A model generated the notes under the pieces. The model saw only the letters and a list, made by a program, of their open reading frames with translations, was not told the DNA's origin and ran no database searches. The translations under genes were made by a program, and so were the position numbers. Of a stretch of 64,000 nt of DNA, positions 33,079-45,639 are shown piece after piece. The stretch is from Nectonema munidae (Eukaryota; Nematomorpha; Nectonematoida; Nectonematidae): positions 1,116,001 through 1,180,000 of the forward strand of contig JAUIRK010000903.1 in assembly GCA_030549495.1 (NCBI GenBank). Direction: 5' to 3'. The stretch's first letter is position 1; every line of letters starts with the position of its first letter.

Positions 33079-34661
33079 GGTCAGACTAAACACTCCAAAA
33101 CATACTAAAATGTTATCTATCATTCCAAAACACTCATAGAACTTAAATCTATAAAAACAATGTCTAAATATGTTAAAAACAATTAAATATATAGCAAATA
33201 CAATAAAATTTATTTCGCATAAATGAAATAGAATAGACTAATAAATGAAAAAATACAGATGTTGGTAACGAGAAAATGTAATATTAGTAAAAGATATAGG
33301 ATGCGAGGATAATCAAAAGGCTGAAGGTCCGCTGAGATGATCAACCTTACATATATAAAATATTTACAAAAATCATTGAAGAGTATAAGATATGGGGGAT
33401 CAAGTAAAGTAAGCACATTGCGTTTCATTTCAATATAATTACTTAGAGATAGAGCATAAGATAGATAGTTTATTAATTAATTAACAATACAAATGATAAG
33501 ATAGCACTGTAAAATAAATTTAAATTTAAATTTGAAACGCGTTGTAGAGGCGAAAAAGGAAGTTGCCTTTTGTAACTTCATCGAGATGTCAACCTCCAAT
33601 TTTTATGCGTCTAGTCACATAAGAAAAAGTACAAAAAAGAAATGGAAGAAAAAACAAAATTTACATGAAAAGAAAAAAGAATATAATAAATATGAAGGAT
33701 GTTAAAAAAGAAAAAAATTCAAATGTAAAAAGAATTGTGCTTGTATATATATAAATTATGGATAGATATATAAGAAATATTTATGAAATATATTTATGAT
33801 CTAATTAATCCTTAATGAATTTCAATGAGATTCTGAATGTTCTAATGTTTTGTAGACTTAAATTATCATAATAAGAGTTAGCCTTTTCAATAACTTTCTT
33901 TAGTTTACCGTTTTTATTGAGAATTGATTCATGAATGCTGTCATCGTTTGAATTTGAATGAATAGTAAAACTTATGCTAGGATAAAATTTCCAGTTAACC
34001 TTTACTTTTAGATTTTTAATTTTCAAATAGATTTTTGGTAGATTCAACGATCTTTGATCCCGAAATTCGAAACGTAAATGATTTTTCAATTTCTTGCAAG
34101 ACAATACAGGGATATCTTTGAGCAAGGCTGATGATTTATTGATGATGTTAAGTTTATCTTCTTCGAATGAAGTAGAAAGATTAAAGGATTTAATTTCTAT
34201 ATTTTTATTTGCAACAACAACCGAGTAAGATTTTATGAAAGGACTTTTAGAGGTGATTGTCTATTTTAGTATCCAATTTCGAAAGTACTTCATCTAGATA
34301 CTTATTCGGGTTGTTTTTGAAGTTTTTGTCATACATCATGCATAAAAAATAGATTATGCACCCAAAACAAAGAAATGTTTTGAAATCTTTTTCGTGTTTT
34401 GGGGTGTATTCGTATATATAGTTAATTTTAAAGTAATTTGAAAATATTTTCATACTTCTCAAAACATTGTACGACCTTTTTAAGTGCTTCAAAGAGTTTT
34501 GGAATGCTTTGAAACATTTAAACTCAATGAATTTGCTATATTTTATTTGTTTTGACATATATAGACATTTTTTTCATTGTTTTAAAGCATCTCAGAGAAT
34601 TTTTAAATTTTATTAATGTTTTGGAATGATAGATGATATTTTTGGGGTGTTTAGTCTGACC
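33079..34661 (-). mobile_element. Unclassified DNA element with about 135-bp terminal inverted repeats
   Basis: The two ends are inverted copies: both start GGTCAGACTAAACAC and share CTATCATTCCAAAACA, and further in ATGTCTAAATATGT with ATATAGCAAAT (left) against ATGTCTATATATGT with ATATAGCAAAT (right). Similarity extends for about 135 bp with small gaps. TTAAATT follows the right end directly and precedes the left end by a few bases. The element is 1583 bp and has two adjacent minus-strand reading frames in its right half, beginning inside the right repeat. The left half holds no clear gene. A GC-richer hairpin lies at 33547-33598 (GAAGTT with AACTTC, nested in GAGG with CCTC). I cannot match the ends or frames to a named superfamily. 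Confidence 0.75.
33805..34558 (-). CDS. Unrecognised protein frames inside the TIR element
   Basis: One frame starts with ATG at 34558, inside the right terminal repeat, and reads 103 aa (MSKQIKYSKFIEFKCFKAFQ onward): Lys/Phe/Tyr-rich, with a hydrophobic stretch TFLCFGCIIYFLCMMY near residues 65-80 that could be a membrane segment or a buried helix. The second frame is open without a stop from about 34251 to 33805 (about 149 codons) but in a different phase. It includes CKKLKNHLRFEFRDQRSLNL and ends in FRISLKFIKD. Together they fill one strand of the element with almost no gap. I recognise no transposase motif in either and give no function. It could be a decayed transposase, an accessory protein or a captured host fragment. 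Confidence 0.45.
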
Positions 34662-34836
34662 TTAAATTTGGTTAGTTTTAACAAATCAGGGGCGAATTAA
34701 TTGACTAGAGTCGGCATTCAAATTCCATGAATCACGAAGATCTTTGATGCTATTGAAAAAAGAACTTTGCTCTTTGCGTAACCCATTTGATCATACGAAA
34801 ATCAGACTCCATTAAGTCATTTGATTTAAAAGTATC
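34662..34836. other. Spacer between elements
   Basis: Short AT-rich sequence between the TIR element and the TTAA-ended repeat; nothing recognised. Confidence 0.5.
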
Positions 34837-34965
34837 TTAACTCTTTGAGGACCAGTGTGATACTGGTGGACCAAGAAATGAAAAGCGTCTCCTTTAAATA
34901 CATAAAATTTCATTGAAAATGAGAACACATGATTAATCTTAAAAAAATCCCCCCCATCATTGAAA
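34837..34965 (+). repeat. TTAA-ended dispersed repeat, left-end copy
   Basis: Begins TTAACTCTTTGAGGACCAGT, then CTGGTGGACCAAGAAATG, a CGTCTCCTTTAAATACATAA word and AAATTTCATTGAAAATGAGA. The same series recurs at 49399, 61690-61763 (inverted), 62205 and 63455, so this is one dispersed family. The TTAA edge suggests non-autonomous piggyBac-type elements. Confidence 0.65.
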
Positions 34966-37869
34966 AATGATGTCAAATTGTTTAAGCTGACAAAACTTAA
35001 TAGAGCTAACTCAATTACATATAACTTTAGTTTCGCGAATTAGCTTAACTCAGTGTGGCATTGTATAATACGCAGGAATATTTTATTTTTTAGGCCTCCG
35101 CAATTTTGATTTGCACTTTCAACGTCTTCCTTTATTTTTGGTAAAATTTGTCCAAACACTTTTTCATGCTGAAAAACTAAAATGAGGGTAATGCAGTTTT
35201 AATTGTACGTTTTACATCTATATAAGCGAAGAATATAATCTTCCATATAAGTGAACAGATAATGATGCAGTATCAAAGCTTTCGTCCGTCCAACATCTTC
35301 CGAATTTCATAAATTTCACATGTGTGCATGCACGACTTCAAATGGATAGATTCGAAGCATAAAAATTTCATTTAATAAATGAATTTTGTTTCCTTTATGC
35401 ATGATATGAATTAACCATATCTGTGGCTAAGAAAATGAAATTAAGCGTTTTTTGAGTTCATGAAAATCATTTTGAAATATTGGAAGTATAAAAATAAGAC
35501 CGGGACAAGTGAGAAGATGTTTTGAAAACTAGCTGTTAATAATAAAATTCGCTATTAAGAGGTGTAAAAGTTTTAAGCGACAAATTTTGAACCGTTTCTT
35601 TTTTCTTTTTCTTATTAGACAGCCTCCTAATTATATTAGACTAATATAAATTGAATTCCAAAATGGGGGAAATTTTCTCTTTTCTAAAATTTATTTTAAA
35701 AAAAGGGGGTGATTTTTTTTCGCGAAAGCAATAATGAATCTTATATTTGTTAAATGTGGATAAAAGTTCCTTCTTTGAAAGTAGTTTCATTAAAAAAAAA
35801 TTTTGTAGGGGGTTCCGGGAGTATTTCCGACTTTGGTATGATACTAAAATTTTCGATCAAGTTTTTTTACAATTTCATTATACAATTAGTTTTTTTTAAA
35901 TCTTCTGCTCGGATCAATTATGGAAACCTTTGGGGAAAGGATCTCCTGCACTTCCCAAATCGCTCCGCGTATAACTCTGCTACCCACAAATATAAGTGAA
36001 CGCAATGTTACTTGGTTTTCATTCTCTCCGACCACAATGTTCTTATAAGCGAATACCCAGTGCCTGCCTATCATCACAGGATCCTATCTGCTTTGTCTTT
36101 TCAACCCAACAACTCCATTCACATATCTATTTCAGGGATCTCGCTATTCATGTTTACATACCTTCACTCTGTATCCCATTCACTGCTATATACATTTTAC
36201 ATGATATAGTTGAAGGATTTTGAGAAGTTTGCGGGAGGTATAGCAGAGTCTTGCGTGTTTTGTGGATTTCATCACAATCTTTTAAATTTGTATGTGCAGC
36301 AAAAGTAAATACACTTCTTCAATGGAAACTGCTCTTGACTCTAAAGTAAACACTGAGAAGCACTTTTTAATGATAAAATAAACACGCATACTTTATTTGC
36401 AATCTATGCATGCATGCACCATTTTATCTTGTTATTTTAGTGAAGTCATTGTGCATGAGGGAAGTGCCACGAGCCTAAACACATTCCTTTGACGTGAAGC
36501 GTAGAAAAACATTGTCCTGTCAATTAAACGTTCTGGCGATTTGACTGGATGAAATGTTTAACAAAAATTTGTATACGCTAAACAAAACTGCTTCAAAGTT
36601 TTACAAATGACAGGGTTGCAAGAGATTTTTTCCTTTTTTTAAATATTTTTTTTTGTCTTTTTCTAATAAATAGATGTATTGTTTTTCCATGTTTTGTAAA
36701 AAGGCTATTGCACTAATTTTATAAATTTAAAAATCTAATCCAATCGAATAAGATACTTGTACTTGAAACGAATTTCCAAGCATGTACACTTTTTTCTATA
36801 AAAAATAAGCTGATTGATAAGCAAATGATCGTTTGTATGTTCAAAAATTGAGGCGCTTACATGATATAGCAGGGATACCATTCCTTGGGTTTTAAGGTTT
36901 TATGATACAATGCTTGGCTTCTAGCTTTCTTAAATTTTAATTTTGCGTTTTTCAAGTATTTACTTTTTTCGTGGGTAAAATATGGTGCATAGATTCCGTA
37001 TTTCCTTAAGTCTAAATCAATTTGTACGAAACTTTATAGTTTCAACAATAATGGATTCAAGAGACTTCAACTTGACAGCCTCTAGTCTAGAATCAAAACT
37101 TTACTTAGCCAAACTAAATCCTTTGTTAATGTTTAAATTTTTCTCTTATTTTTTAAGTAAAATCTTTCAAAAAAAGTAACGAATTTTAATTATGATGAAA
37201 ATTTAAAAATACTGTTCCACATATTATTAATAATCTAAATTCATAAAAATACTAACTCATTCGTTGAACGATATTTTGTCAAATCAACATTACATGTTCT
37301 GGCAAAACGACACATAATGAAAAATAATGCTTCATATGTTACTTAGAAACCAAAAGGGACTTCTATCACATTTACAGCACTGAACAACACATAAATACAT
37401 TGAAAAAGATCATTAATCTTGACATTTTTAGTAATCCTTATTTCTCAATATATTTCATTAAACTTGGGTTTTATTTACCAAGTCTCAGTTTTTTTAATCT
37501 AATCTTGAATTTTTCTAAAATTCATAATGGCAGCACTGCTATATAGCATTCTTGTCTGTTTTGATTAAGACACGTAACTTCATTGAATGCAGATGATGAC
37601 TATATTTTATCAAAATTAGTATACGTAAAATATAGGAGAATTAATAAAATATAGAGGGCTGTCGAGCGTGAACAATCGACTCCAAATCTGAACCCATAAC
37701 TTATGAAGGATCTACTAATATATAACCCTGCATTTGGTTTTGACACTTAAAAGATTATTTAGGCAGAAATTTGAAAGAAAAATGAGATATTTTAAAGTTT
37801 GAACAAGTCGGTCAAAGTTTCTTGCCAATTACATAACTTTGCGTTTTTAGCATATGTCTAGAATACCAA
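34966..37869. other. Intergenic, nothing firmly recognised
   Basis: No gene is supported. At 35965-36260 the sequence is less AT-rich and is bracketed by CTCTGCTACCCAC and a partial inverse (TATAGCAGAG), perhaps a MITE; several short overlapping frames here share no domain. A block at 36455-36550 with normal GC content is unassigned. Frames at 35754-36223 and 36982-37179 are treated as chance. Confidence 0.4.
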
Positions 37870-39774
37870 CCGCTTTAAGCATCTAAGACACAACAAGCAA
37901 ATGAACAACAATTTATTGAAAAATTAAACCAATTATTTGACATTGCTAATCAAAGTGCTAACAAATTAATCGAGTTACCAGAAGACGTCAATTTCCTAAC
38001 CTCCAAAGACAAGGTCGCAGAGGATACATGACATGTGTAGATAAAGAATGGACAAAGAAAAGAAGGAATGATCAAGAGAAAAGAGTCCTTTGAAAGGCGT
38101 AGAGGGATGGCAAAAGAAAAGCAACGGCACTTTGGGGAAAGCTGCATTAGTGCTGTGATTTCTTGGTGTGATTCAGAAACTACCAGCCAAGATAACACGA
38201 CCAAGCCCATAAAACCTCCCAAAAAAAGAATATCTGACATTTCTAAATCAAAAACATCTCTAATGTCCAGCAATGTGACAACTGCTTTAGACACATTAAA
38301 AGTCACTGACCGTCAAGCTGTCTCCTTACTCGCTAATGCAGCACATTCTCTTGGTCAGAGTGTTGAAGATATGACATTGAGTCGTAGTTCAATTCGTTGG
38401 GCAAGACTAATAAATAGAAAAAAATGGCAAATGCCATAAAAGAACGTTAGAATGCAGATGGACCATTGACAGTTCATTGGGATGGAAAGTTGCTGCCAGA
38501 TATTAGTGGATGTGAGAAGGTCGACAGGTTACCAGTAATTATTACCGGTGCAGATACAGATATTCTTCTTGGCGTTCCAAAATTACACAATGGAACAGGA
38601 CAAACTCAAGCAAATGATGTGCTCGCATGCATTGATGAATGGAAAGTGACCGGCATATGTTTTGAGCAACACTGGGCGTATCAATGGAGCCTGTATTCTA
38701 ATTGAAAAGGCACTAGGAAGAAATATTTTTCACTTTGCCTCCCGACATTGCATCTTTGAAATAATCTTAGAAAAATTCTTCACTGCACTACAAATAACTC
38801 AAACATCATCTGGGCCGGATATTGCCCTATTCAAACCTTTCAAATGTCCACGATTCATACCCATTCTTATTCAACAGCTTCAGAGAGAAGTGAGATTGCT
38901 GAATTTAAGGAAGATACAATTCAGTTTGTAAGAGAACAACTTAGTCAACAGCAACTACGGGATGACTACAGAGAATTTTTGGAGCTTACGTCCATTTTTC
39001 TTGGAGAGAATCCACCTCGGGGGGTTCATTTCCAGGCTCATGGCGCTTTTCATAGAGCGAGATGGATGGCAAAGGTAATTTACTGCTATAAAATGTGGAT
39101 GTTTAGAAGGCGGTTTTTGCCTTAAAAGCATCTGAAGAGCGCGGAATGCTGCAATTTCTACTTTTTGTTGCAAGTCTCTACACGAAAGTCTGGTTTAAAG
39201 CGCCATCACGAGCCAAAGCTCCTCAAAATGATTTGACATTATCAAAAAGCTGTCAACTTATAGCAATTCAGTTGTCAAGAAAGCAGCTTTAAAATCTTTT
39301 GGCCGACATCTTTGGTACTTAAGTGAAGAAATGGTTGGCTTGGCATTCTTTGACTCGAGTGTGACAGAAGAGCAGAAAAAGCTGATGGCTCATCACATTA
39401 TAGAAAAGAAGGGTTCAGAGGTTCCACCAAGACGTTGTAACGCCCTCGATCAAACAGATTATGAGAGAAAGCAGATCAGCCATTTTGTCACCAAGAACAC
39501 GGTGCGTTTCTTTGAAACTCTGGATCTGCCACAAATATTCTTAGAAATTTCTCATGTAGAGTGGGCTGATAATGCAGAATTTCAGAAGGCTGCTAAAATT
39601 GTGCATTCCAGAAAAGTGTCAACGATGTTGCTGAAAGAGCAATCAAGCTGATTCAAGACTTCAACCGTAACCTAACGAAGAACCGCTACAGTACTTACTG
39701 CAAGTTGTCAAAGAGCATAAGCATCTGTTTTCTGATTCCAATAAAGTTACTTTGGTTGCTGGACTTTCTAAGTA
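37870..39774 (+). pseudogene. Relic of a repetitive transposase-like family (DTT/CRHH type)
   Basis: Plus-strand pieces in several frames follow, in order, an uncharacterised protein family that is abundant in many invertebrate genomes. An N-terminal piece contains LFDIANQSANKLIEL. A middle piece (38466-38705) has HWDGKLLPDISGCEKVDRLP and LLGVPKLHNGTGQTQAND. Next comes SNTGRINGACILIEKALGRN with ASRHCIFEIILEKFF (38662-38800, family CRHHI.E). It continues with DDYREFLELTSIFLGENPPR and HRARWMAKVIY (about 38955-39080), ARG-like NDVAERAIKLIQDFNRNLTK near 39617-39675, and a final frame through LLQVVKEHKHLF ending at 39774. The family resembles RNase-H-fold transposases by its Asp and C/H-H motifs, but its classification is my inference. 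It is broken in several places. Confidence 0.65.
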
Positions 39775-40699
39775 ACATATTTATGTGTGTTTCAGTTAAT
39801 TTTTTCATAAATAAAAACACAAATTATTACAACATATTTTTTCTTTTTAGCTCGTTTGTTATTTCATTAGGCTTTTTTCAAGTGGCATGTGCAACCTTTA
39901 AAAAATATTTTTTGCATGAAATTTGGACTTAAATAATTGGAATAGATATGGAATCGAATTCTGGGTTCTAATCTAAAGATTTAAAAAAAAATTTCTTTGG
40001 ACCACTCTAATAGATATTGTTTCATCACAGAAAACAGAAAACAACAAAAAGTGTGAGACGATCATCCCTGAAAAGAATATTCAATTGAAAAAAACAGATG
40101 ATCTAGAAAGCAAAAATGAAAAAAAGTGTATTGAAAAAAGAAATTTAAATTTAAACAAAATGACAAAATAGAACTAAAAATGGTACAATATCAACAACAC
40201 CATCTTGATAGATATAATAGAACAAAATACAATTTTGAGAAGAACTTACACGCTTTATCTGCTCAGAAGATGCAAGCATCCTGTCTCATGCCAATCAACA
40301 AACAAAAATGAACATTTTATCAATGGTACAAGAAAAAATCTGGTGTAATTAATTTTTATTGCAACAATTTAATTTGTTATTTTGGTAAATACTTTAATAG
40401 TAAGTTTTACTAACATTCTCAGTAAACGTTACTCTCCATATATCGAATAATTATAGTTATCATACTCATTAGTTAGGTTAGATAAATAAGCAAATTTTTT
40501 GAAGTATCTTTTACGTTCTTATGTCTTAAAATGATACAGCGATGAAATAATGAGTACTGTATTGGAAAAATTGAAATCCCAACTTTTAAATATGCCTAAA
40601 ATCATTTCGCCATGAGGTTAGTCTCTTTAGAGAGCTTTGCATGTATCGGTTTTCTTTTCAATGTCAATGACAACATTTGACAGTCACATAATTTTTCTT
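39775..40699. other. Intergenic, nothing recognised
   Basis: AT-rich. Fragments such as a plus-strand run near 40185-40320 look faintly coding but cannot be assigned. Confidence 0.4.
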
Positions 40700-43200
40700 T
40701 TTAATCACAATGACAAAAAAACAAAAAAATTTTTTTCGCAAACACGAAAAGTAATTCCCTTAATTTTGAATATATATTGACTTTTTCTCCCTTTTAATGT
40801 TTTTATATCAGTAAAGTAAAAGGATTTTTTAGGTCAAAAAACTGAATATTAGAAAAAACATTTCTTTTGTAAGACAAGTAATTTTATTTAAAAATTTTAA
40901 AAATTTTGTGTACAATATAAATCTTTATATTTAAAATATTTTTCAAATATCACTCAAAAATATTGTTAAGGTAAAAGATTGATCATAGATACTTCAGAGT
41001 CTTTTGAGTGATTAACATTTACAATGTTTTAATAAATTTCTATTAAAGATATTTTCGTCCTTTTTCAATTTATATTAAATATATATAAGGCTGCTGTTTG
41101 ACGCATTTCGTATAAATATTTAAATTAAAGTTGATCATATATTAACAAGAAGTCAAAGAAAAACAACCGATATATGAATGAAATCTTCAAGAATTTTACA
41201 TCATTTGTTTATATAGATGTAGAATGCTAAAAATAATTTCATGGATCTAAACTAAAAAACAAGGTTTTAATATTTTTGGATATGATTTGTAGATGATACT
41301 TCTAATTTTGTTGTTTTTAGCGTAAACGATTTGATTGATTATCATCCTTTAGCAATTTATAGATTGCCAGGTGATGGATTAATTAAATTTGTTTTAATGA
41401 ATCATTTTGTATTTTAGTTTTCTGAAAAAAATTGTCCTCAAATTATCAATATATCTTTAAAAAAAACTTATTTATAATCATAAAATATTAGTACTTTTTA
41501 CAAAGAAGGTAGAAAAAAAATTCCTATATATTTTGCATTGAACATTACAAAGATTATGAATCTTATAAAAGAAGAATCTGAAGTACATATCGATTTTATA
41601 ATAAACTACCATGATACTGAAGTTGTTGAATTTATCAACTTAGAAGAAGAAAATTTAAAATTTTTTATTCAAATGTAAGAAAACTGAAAGTAATTGATAA
41701 AACTTTTACAAACGAAATTGAATTTCTTCAACAATTTCTTCTCTCATTGAACAATCTAATTCTGATGTAAATTTCATGCCAGAAAAAACATCTGATACAG
41801 AAACTTTTTGGCTAAAAATGGGTAAATTTCGTATATTATATTTTTGTTGAAGCATTATTTAAATTTTTTAGCATGGTTTCGCCAAAAAACTTATGTTTCC
41901 CAAAAGAATTAACAAAGAAAGGTCGTTTGACTAAATTAGTACTTGAAGAAAAGTTGAACAAATCGGATTTCAGCAAGTTGCTTGATGTAATATATACAAC
42001 TTACTCTCGATCCTTAATTTTCTTTGTTTTTACTAAATTTTTTACTTTTTTTCACATATCCAACACGTGTAGATACATGGAAATGGTGCAGCTTCTGTTT
42101 TCCACTTTTCATTATATAATCAAGGAAAGTGGCTTGTCTATTCAAAGTGCTAAAGTAATATCTAACACATACATAATGCCTATAAATCAGTTATAAATAT
42201 TTTTTTAATGGTTTTATTGGAAAGAAAAAAAACACGCGATAGCTATTTGGAAGTAGTAAAATCATGAAAGCGCAAACTTGCTCCATCACGTCATCAGTCC
42301 ATCTTTCATGAAAATAATTTGTTTTGAAAAATTATTTGCCAACTTTATTACTTTCAGAAGATGAAGCTACGTTGCAAAATTACAAAGATTGAATGAAAAA
42401 AGGATTTTGCAAAAGCGAAATTAATCACAGAGCAGTCAAAAGAAGAATGGAACTGACATTTCTTTGAAGAAGGGTAGAAATCATTACAAAAATGAAAAAA
42501 ATCACGGATATTTTAAGTGATTATCCATTTTTGACAAATTCCAAACAAGAATTTTGATATGATTTTTTAATTATTTACTATTCTGTGTATTTTAATTTTA
42601 AGGTGTAAAGTGAATTTATTAGACTAGGTTCACAGATCGAACATGAAAATATAGAAGAACTATATTTTTCAACAAGTAAAAATGTTATTAGCATTCAGTT
42701 AAAAAATGATGGGATGGCAATAAAATGTCCAAGAAATACGATGATTTGAGAAAGTTATTCCTTATATGGAAGAAAAGGTATTATTTAAAAAAGTGAATTT
42801 TTACTTTTTTATTTTTTAAAACTTTTTGGCATAACACCATTGATTCCTTGTTTAGAGAAAACCTTGAAAAATGTCAACTCTTTGAAAAAAGTTAAAGCGA
42901 TTATCATAGAAGTTGTCCAATCCATTTATCAGTAGAAGGTAAATTATTTTTAAGAAAGGCTTTAATTTGAATCCAAGAAAAAAACTTATTTTTATGGCAT
43001 CTCTTCTTGGCACTTTTTATTGGATTTATTCATGTCGATATAATGCTTCAATTTAAAGTATCCTGATATAATAAAGAAGACTTTGACATTTATCCAGAAT
43101 ATTTCTTTTGGAATTGAAGACACGCAAAAAGAATATAAGAAAATACTTGGTGTGTATTATAGAATTGAGAAAGAAATAATTTAAACTTTAACTTCATTTC
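40700..43200 (+). pseudogene. Decayed coding-like region, probably a repetitive gene family
   Basis: Many short plus-strand pieces in changing frames. Around 42335-42560 pieces read EDEATLQNYKD, then HRAVKRRMELTF and MKKITDILSDYPFLTNSKQ, a series recalling the K.KM..TF..RR..I...M..I..IL..YP.L block of repetitive proteins often annotated as SAM-domain-containing protein 3-like. At 41500-41700 and 42955-43170 further pieces (KKLIFMASLLGTFYWIYS) look coding. The match is from memory and limited to one block, so the assignment is weak. The open frame 41873-42196 belongs to this stretch. Confidence 0.35.
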
Positions 43201-43979
43201 AATATTTTTTATTATTATTAGTTTTCAATAAAAAAGTAGTTATAATTTTTTTCTATATAAAAGTAGAATTTATATATTTGAGTATATGAATGCTGTTTTT
43301 TATTCAGAATTGTCTTTGAAATTTAAAATCTTTTATTAATTTGGAATTTTATTATATCTTGAGACTTAACTCCATAAGATAAGTTAAAAAAAATACAATT
43401 TTGGATTAAAAATAGAATATGCAACTTTTCTATAAAGATTTAGAAATATAATAAATTTTAGTTTAAATGAATAACTTCAAATTAAATAGCATCTTTATAG
43501 TTTTAACAAAGGTAAATTATACAAATATATCGAGATTTATTGTTTTTTGATGAAATATATAAATATTATTTCAATAATATTTTTTCTTTTTTATTTTGAT
43601 TCTAATAAAGAATTTTGCTAACTTGATTATAATGTATACTTATATATTACTAATTATATTTAAACAAAGTAACATTAATTTTAAGATTAGTAAACTTTTC
43701 TAACTTGTTTGTGAACATTTGGACAAAAGCGTTTACTAATTTAATTAGTAAGAGTAATATGTTTCTCAGTGATTTAAAAGAAATTTAATGTCAGCTAAAA
43801 TTAGCAAAAAATATTTGCCTATCCAGTAAGTTAGTCATTTTTAAACAAATTCCATAAAATATAACAACTGGTAGAAACTTTAATCTTCAATCTCCTTAGC
43901 AATCTCTCTTTAAAAATTTTATTATAATGAATAATAGCTTAAAGCTGGTTGCTTTTTAATTTTTTGCTTCTGATTTATA
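43201..43979. other. AT-rich sequence, nothing recognised
   Basis: Strongly AT-rich (long T and A runs) with no frames or repeats identified. Confidence 0.5.
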
Positions 43980-44331
43980 GCATTCCAAGTGTAAGTGAAA
44001 CGTTTTCAAGTTCAAGTGAAATGTTTTCAAAATTCAGTGAAGGTTTTCAAAATTAAATAACGTTTTCAAGTTTTAAGTGTATTTTATCTTTAGATTCGAT
44101 TTTTTAAGATCGGTAATAAATATTTTTACAAAAATAAATTTTTAGTTTGAATTTTTTAATTTTTTTAGAACTCTAAAAAATTGTAAAAGATGTGTAATTC
44201 AAGATATGTCTTCTATCAACAAAAATCAAATATTTTCAAACTCAATAAAAAATTAGTTTTCAAGTCGAACATAAAAAAACTTGAAAACGTTTCACTTGAA
44301 TTTGAAAACATTTTACTTGAAGTTGTAATGC
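43980..44331. mobile_element. MITE with repeated AAGTGAAACGTTTTC words
   Basis: The left end GCATTCCAAGTGTAAGTG and the right end, reverse-complemented, GCATTACAACTTCAAGTA form inverted repeats flanked by TATA on both sides, so a TA duplication is likely. Each arm consists of several head-to-tail copies of a 20-22-bp word (AAGTGAAACGTTTTCAAGTT): about four in the left arm (43985-44080) and two to three inverted in the right arm (44265-44325). The centre is AT-rich and non-coding. Confidence 0.75.
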
Positions 44332-44452
44332 TATAAACAATCATAGAGATATTAAAAATTCTATAATAAAATTGTAAGAACTTCATAGATTTAATTGATG
44401 AAGAAGAATTTCAGAATAAAGTAAACATATAACGTAGCTATAGATATATTAT
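44332..44452. other. Spacer between two MITEs
   Basis: AT-rich, nothing recognised. Confidence 0.5.
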
Positions 44453-44719
44453 CAGAGGCGGATCTAGAAATTGGCATTGGGCGGATTTTACTAAACTAGA
44501 ACTTGTTTAAATAATAAATTTACAAAAAAATTGGATAATATAAAAGTAATAAGTGTCACACTTAACTACGATTGAAACATAAAAAACTTTTATTGCTTCT
44601 CACTTTTGAGAAAGATTGAATCTAAAAAACGAGTTGCAGAAATCACCATAATATTTGAGTTCTACGAAAAGAATTAGATCAAGAAAAATTTTCAACCGCC
44701 ACCCTTAAATCCGCCAGTG
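44453..44719. mobile_element. hAT-type MITE
   Basis: The left end is CAGAGGCGGATCTAGAA and the right end, reverse-complemented, is CACTGGCGGATTTAAGGG. CAGnGGCGGATCyAG is a common hAT MITE terminus. Flanking octamers TATATTAT and ATTATTAT agree at six of eight positions, compatible with an aged target duplication. At 267 bp it is non-coding. Confidence 0.75.
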
Positions 44720-45639
44720 ATTATTATTAATATTATATATGCTTAACATATCCGCTCTCATAATTGTCAAAATATGGATATATGTTGACAAGGAAAACTT
44801 TTCTTAAAAACTATGTGTGGAATTCTCTAAACCTTACACAAAAAATGTGAAAACCCACTGCTTCTACTATAGAAAAAGAAAATGAATAATATACTGAATA
44901 AGCACGTTTATTTTATCCTTTCAAAATTATAATCCGAAAATATCAATAATATTTACAATTTTATTTGTAAAAAATTATCAAGAAAAGAGTCTCATTTATA
45001 TTCTAAAATTCGTTCTAAACTCATACTACAAAAAATGCGTATAAAAGAATATTTCAATGATTTAACTGTACTATTTATTTTTACAATAAATGACCTAGTT
45101 TATTTAATTTTACTTCATTATTTAAGTAAATTATTGTTGAAACTTAAAATGATAGAAGAAGAAGAACTTTATTCAAAACATTAACAGTATCTTCTTTTGA
45201 GGGATAGAAAATTTCCACCCTTCAATTTAGCATGAGAAACTTGAAGAAAAATCAAATATATTTAGTTAATCTGAGATTGAGTTATAGCTTATTAATATAT
45301 TAAATAATTTTTAAAAAGTTAACTTGTTTCAAATTAATAATAATTATAACTTAGTAAATAATAGATTGGTTAGTTAATTTGTTAGTTAATTAATAAAAAA
45401 CTAAATATAATATCCATAATAATTGGACTCACTTCTTAAATCATTTGAATATATTTTATTTCATTAAAATAGATGGGTTAGTCTATCATAAAAATTATAC
45501 TCACAAAACTTATATTATTTTTTGAAGATGAAGAAGAAACATTAAATAATCTTACAAATTGATCTTTCATTCTTTCAAGAAAAAGTGCAGCAGATTCAAC
45601 AAAAATATCTAATCTACTCTTTTATTGATATGCTTGAAA
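44720..45639. other. AT-rich sequence, nothing recognised
   Basis: No genes or repeat arms identified between the MITE and the piggyBac remains on the minus strand. Confidence 0.5.
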
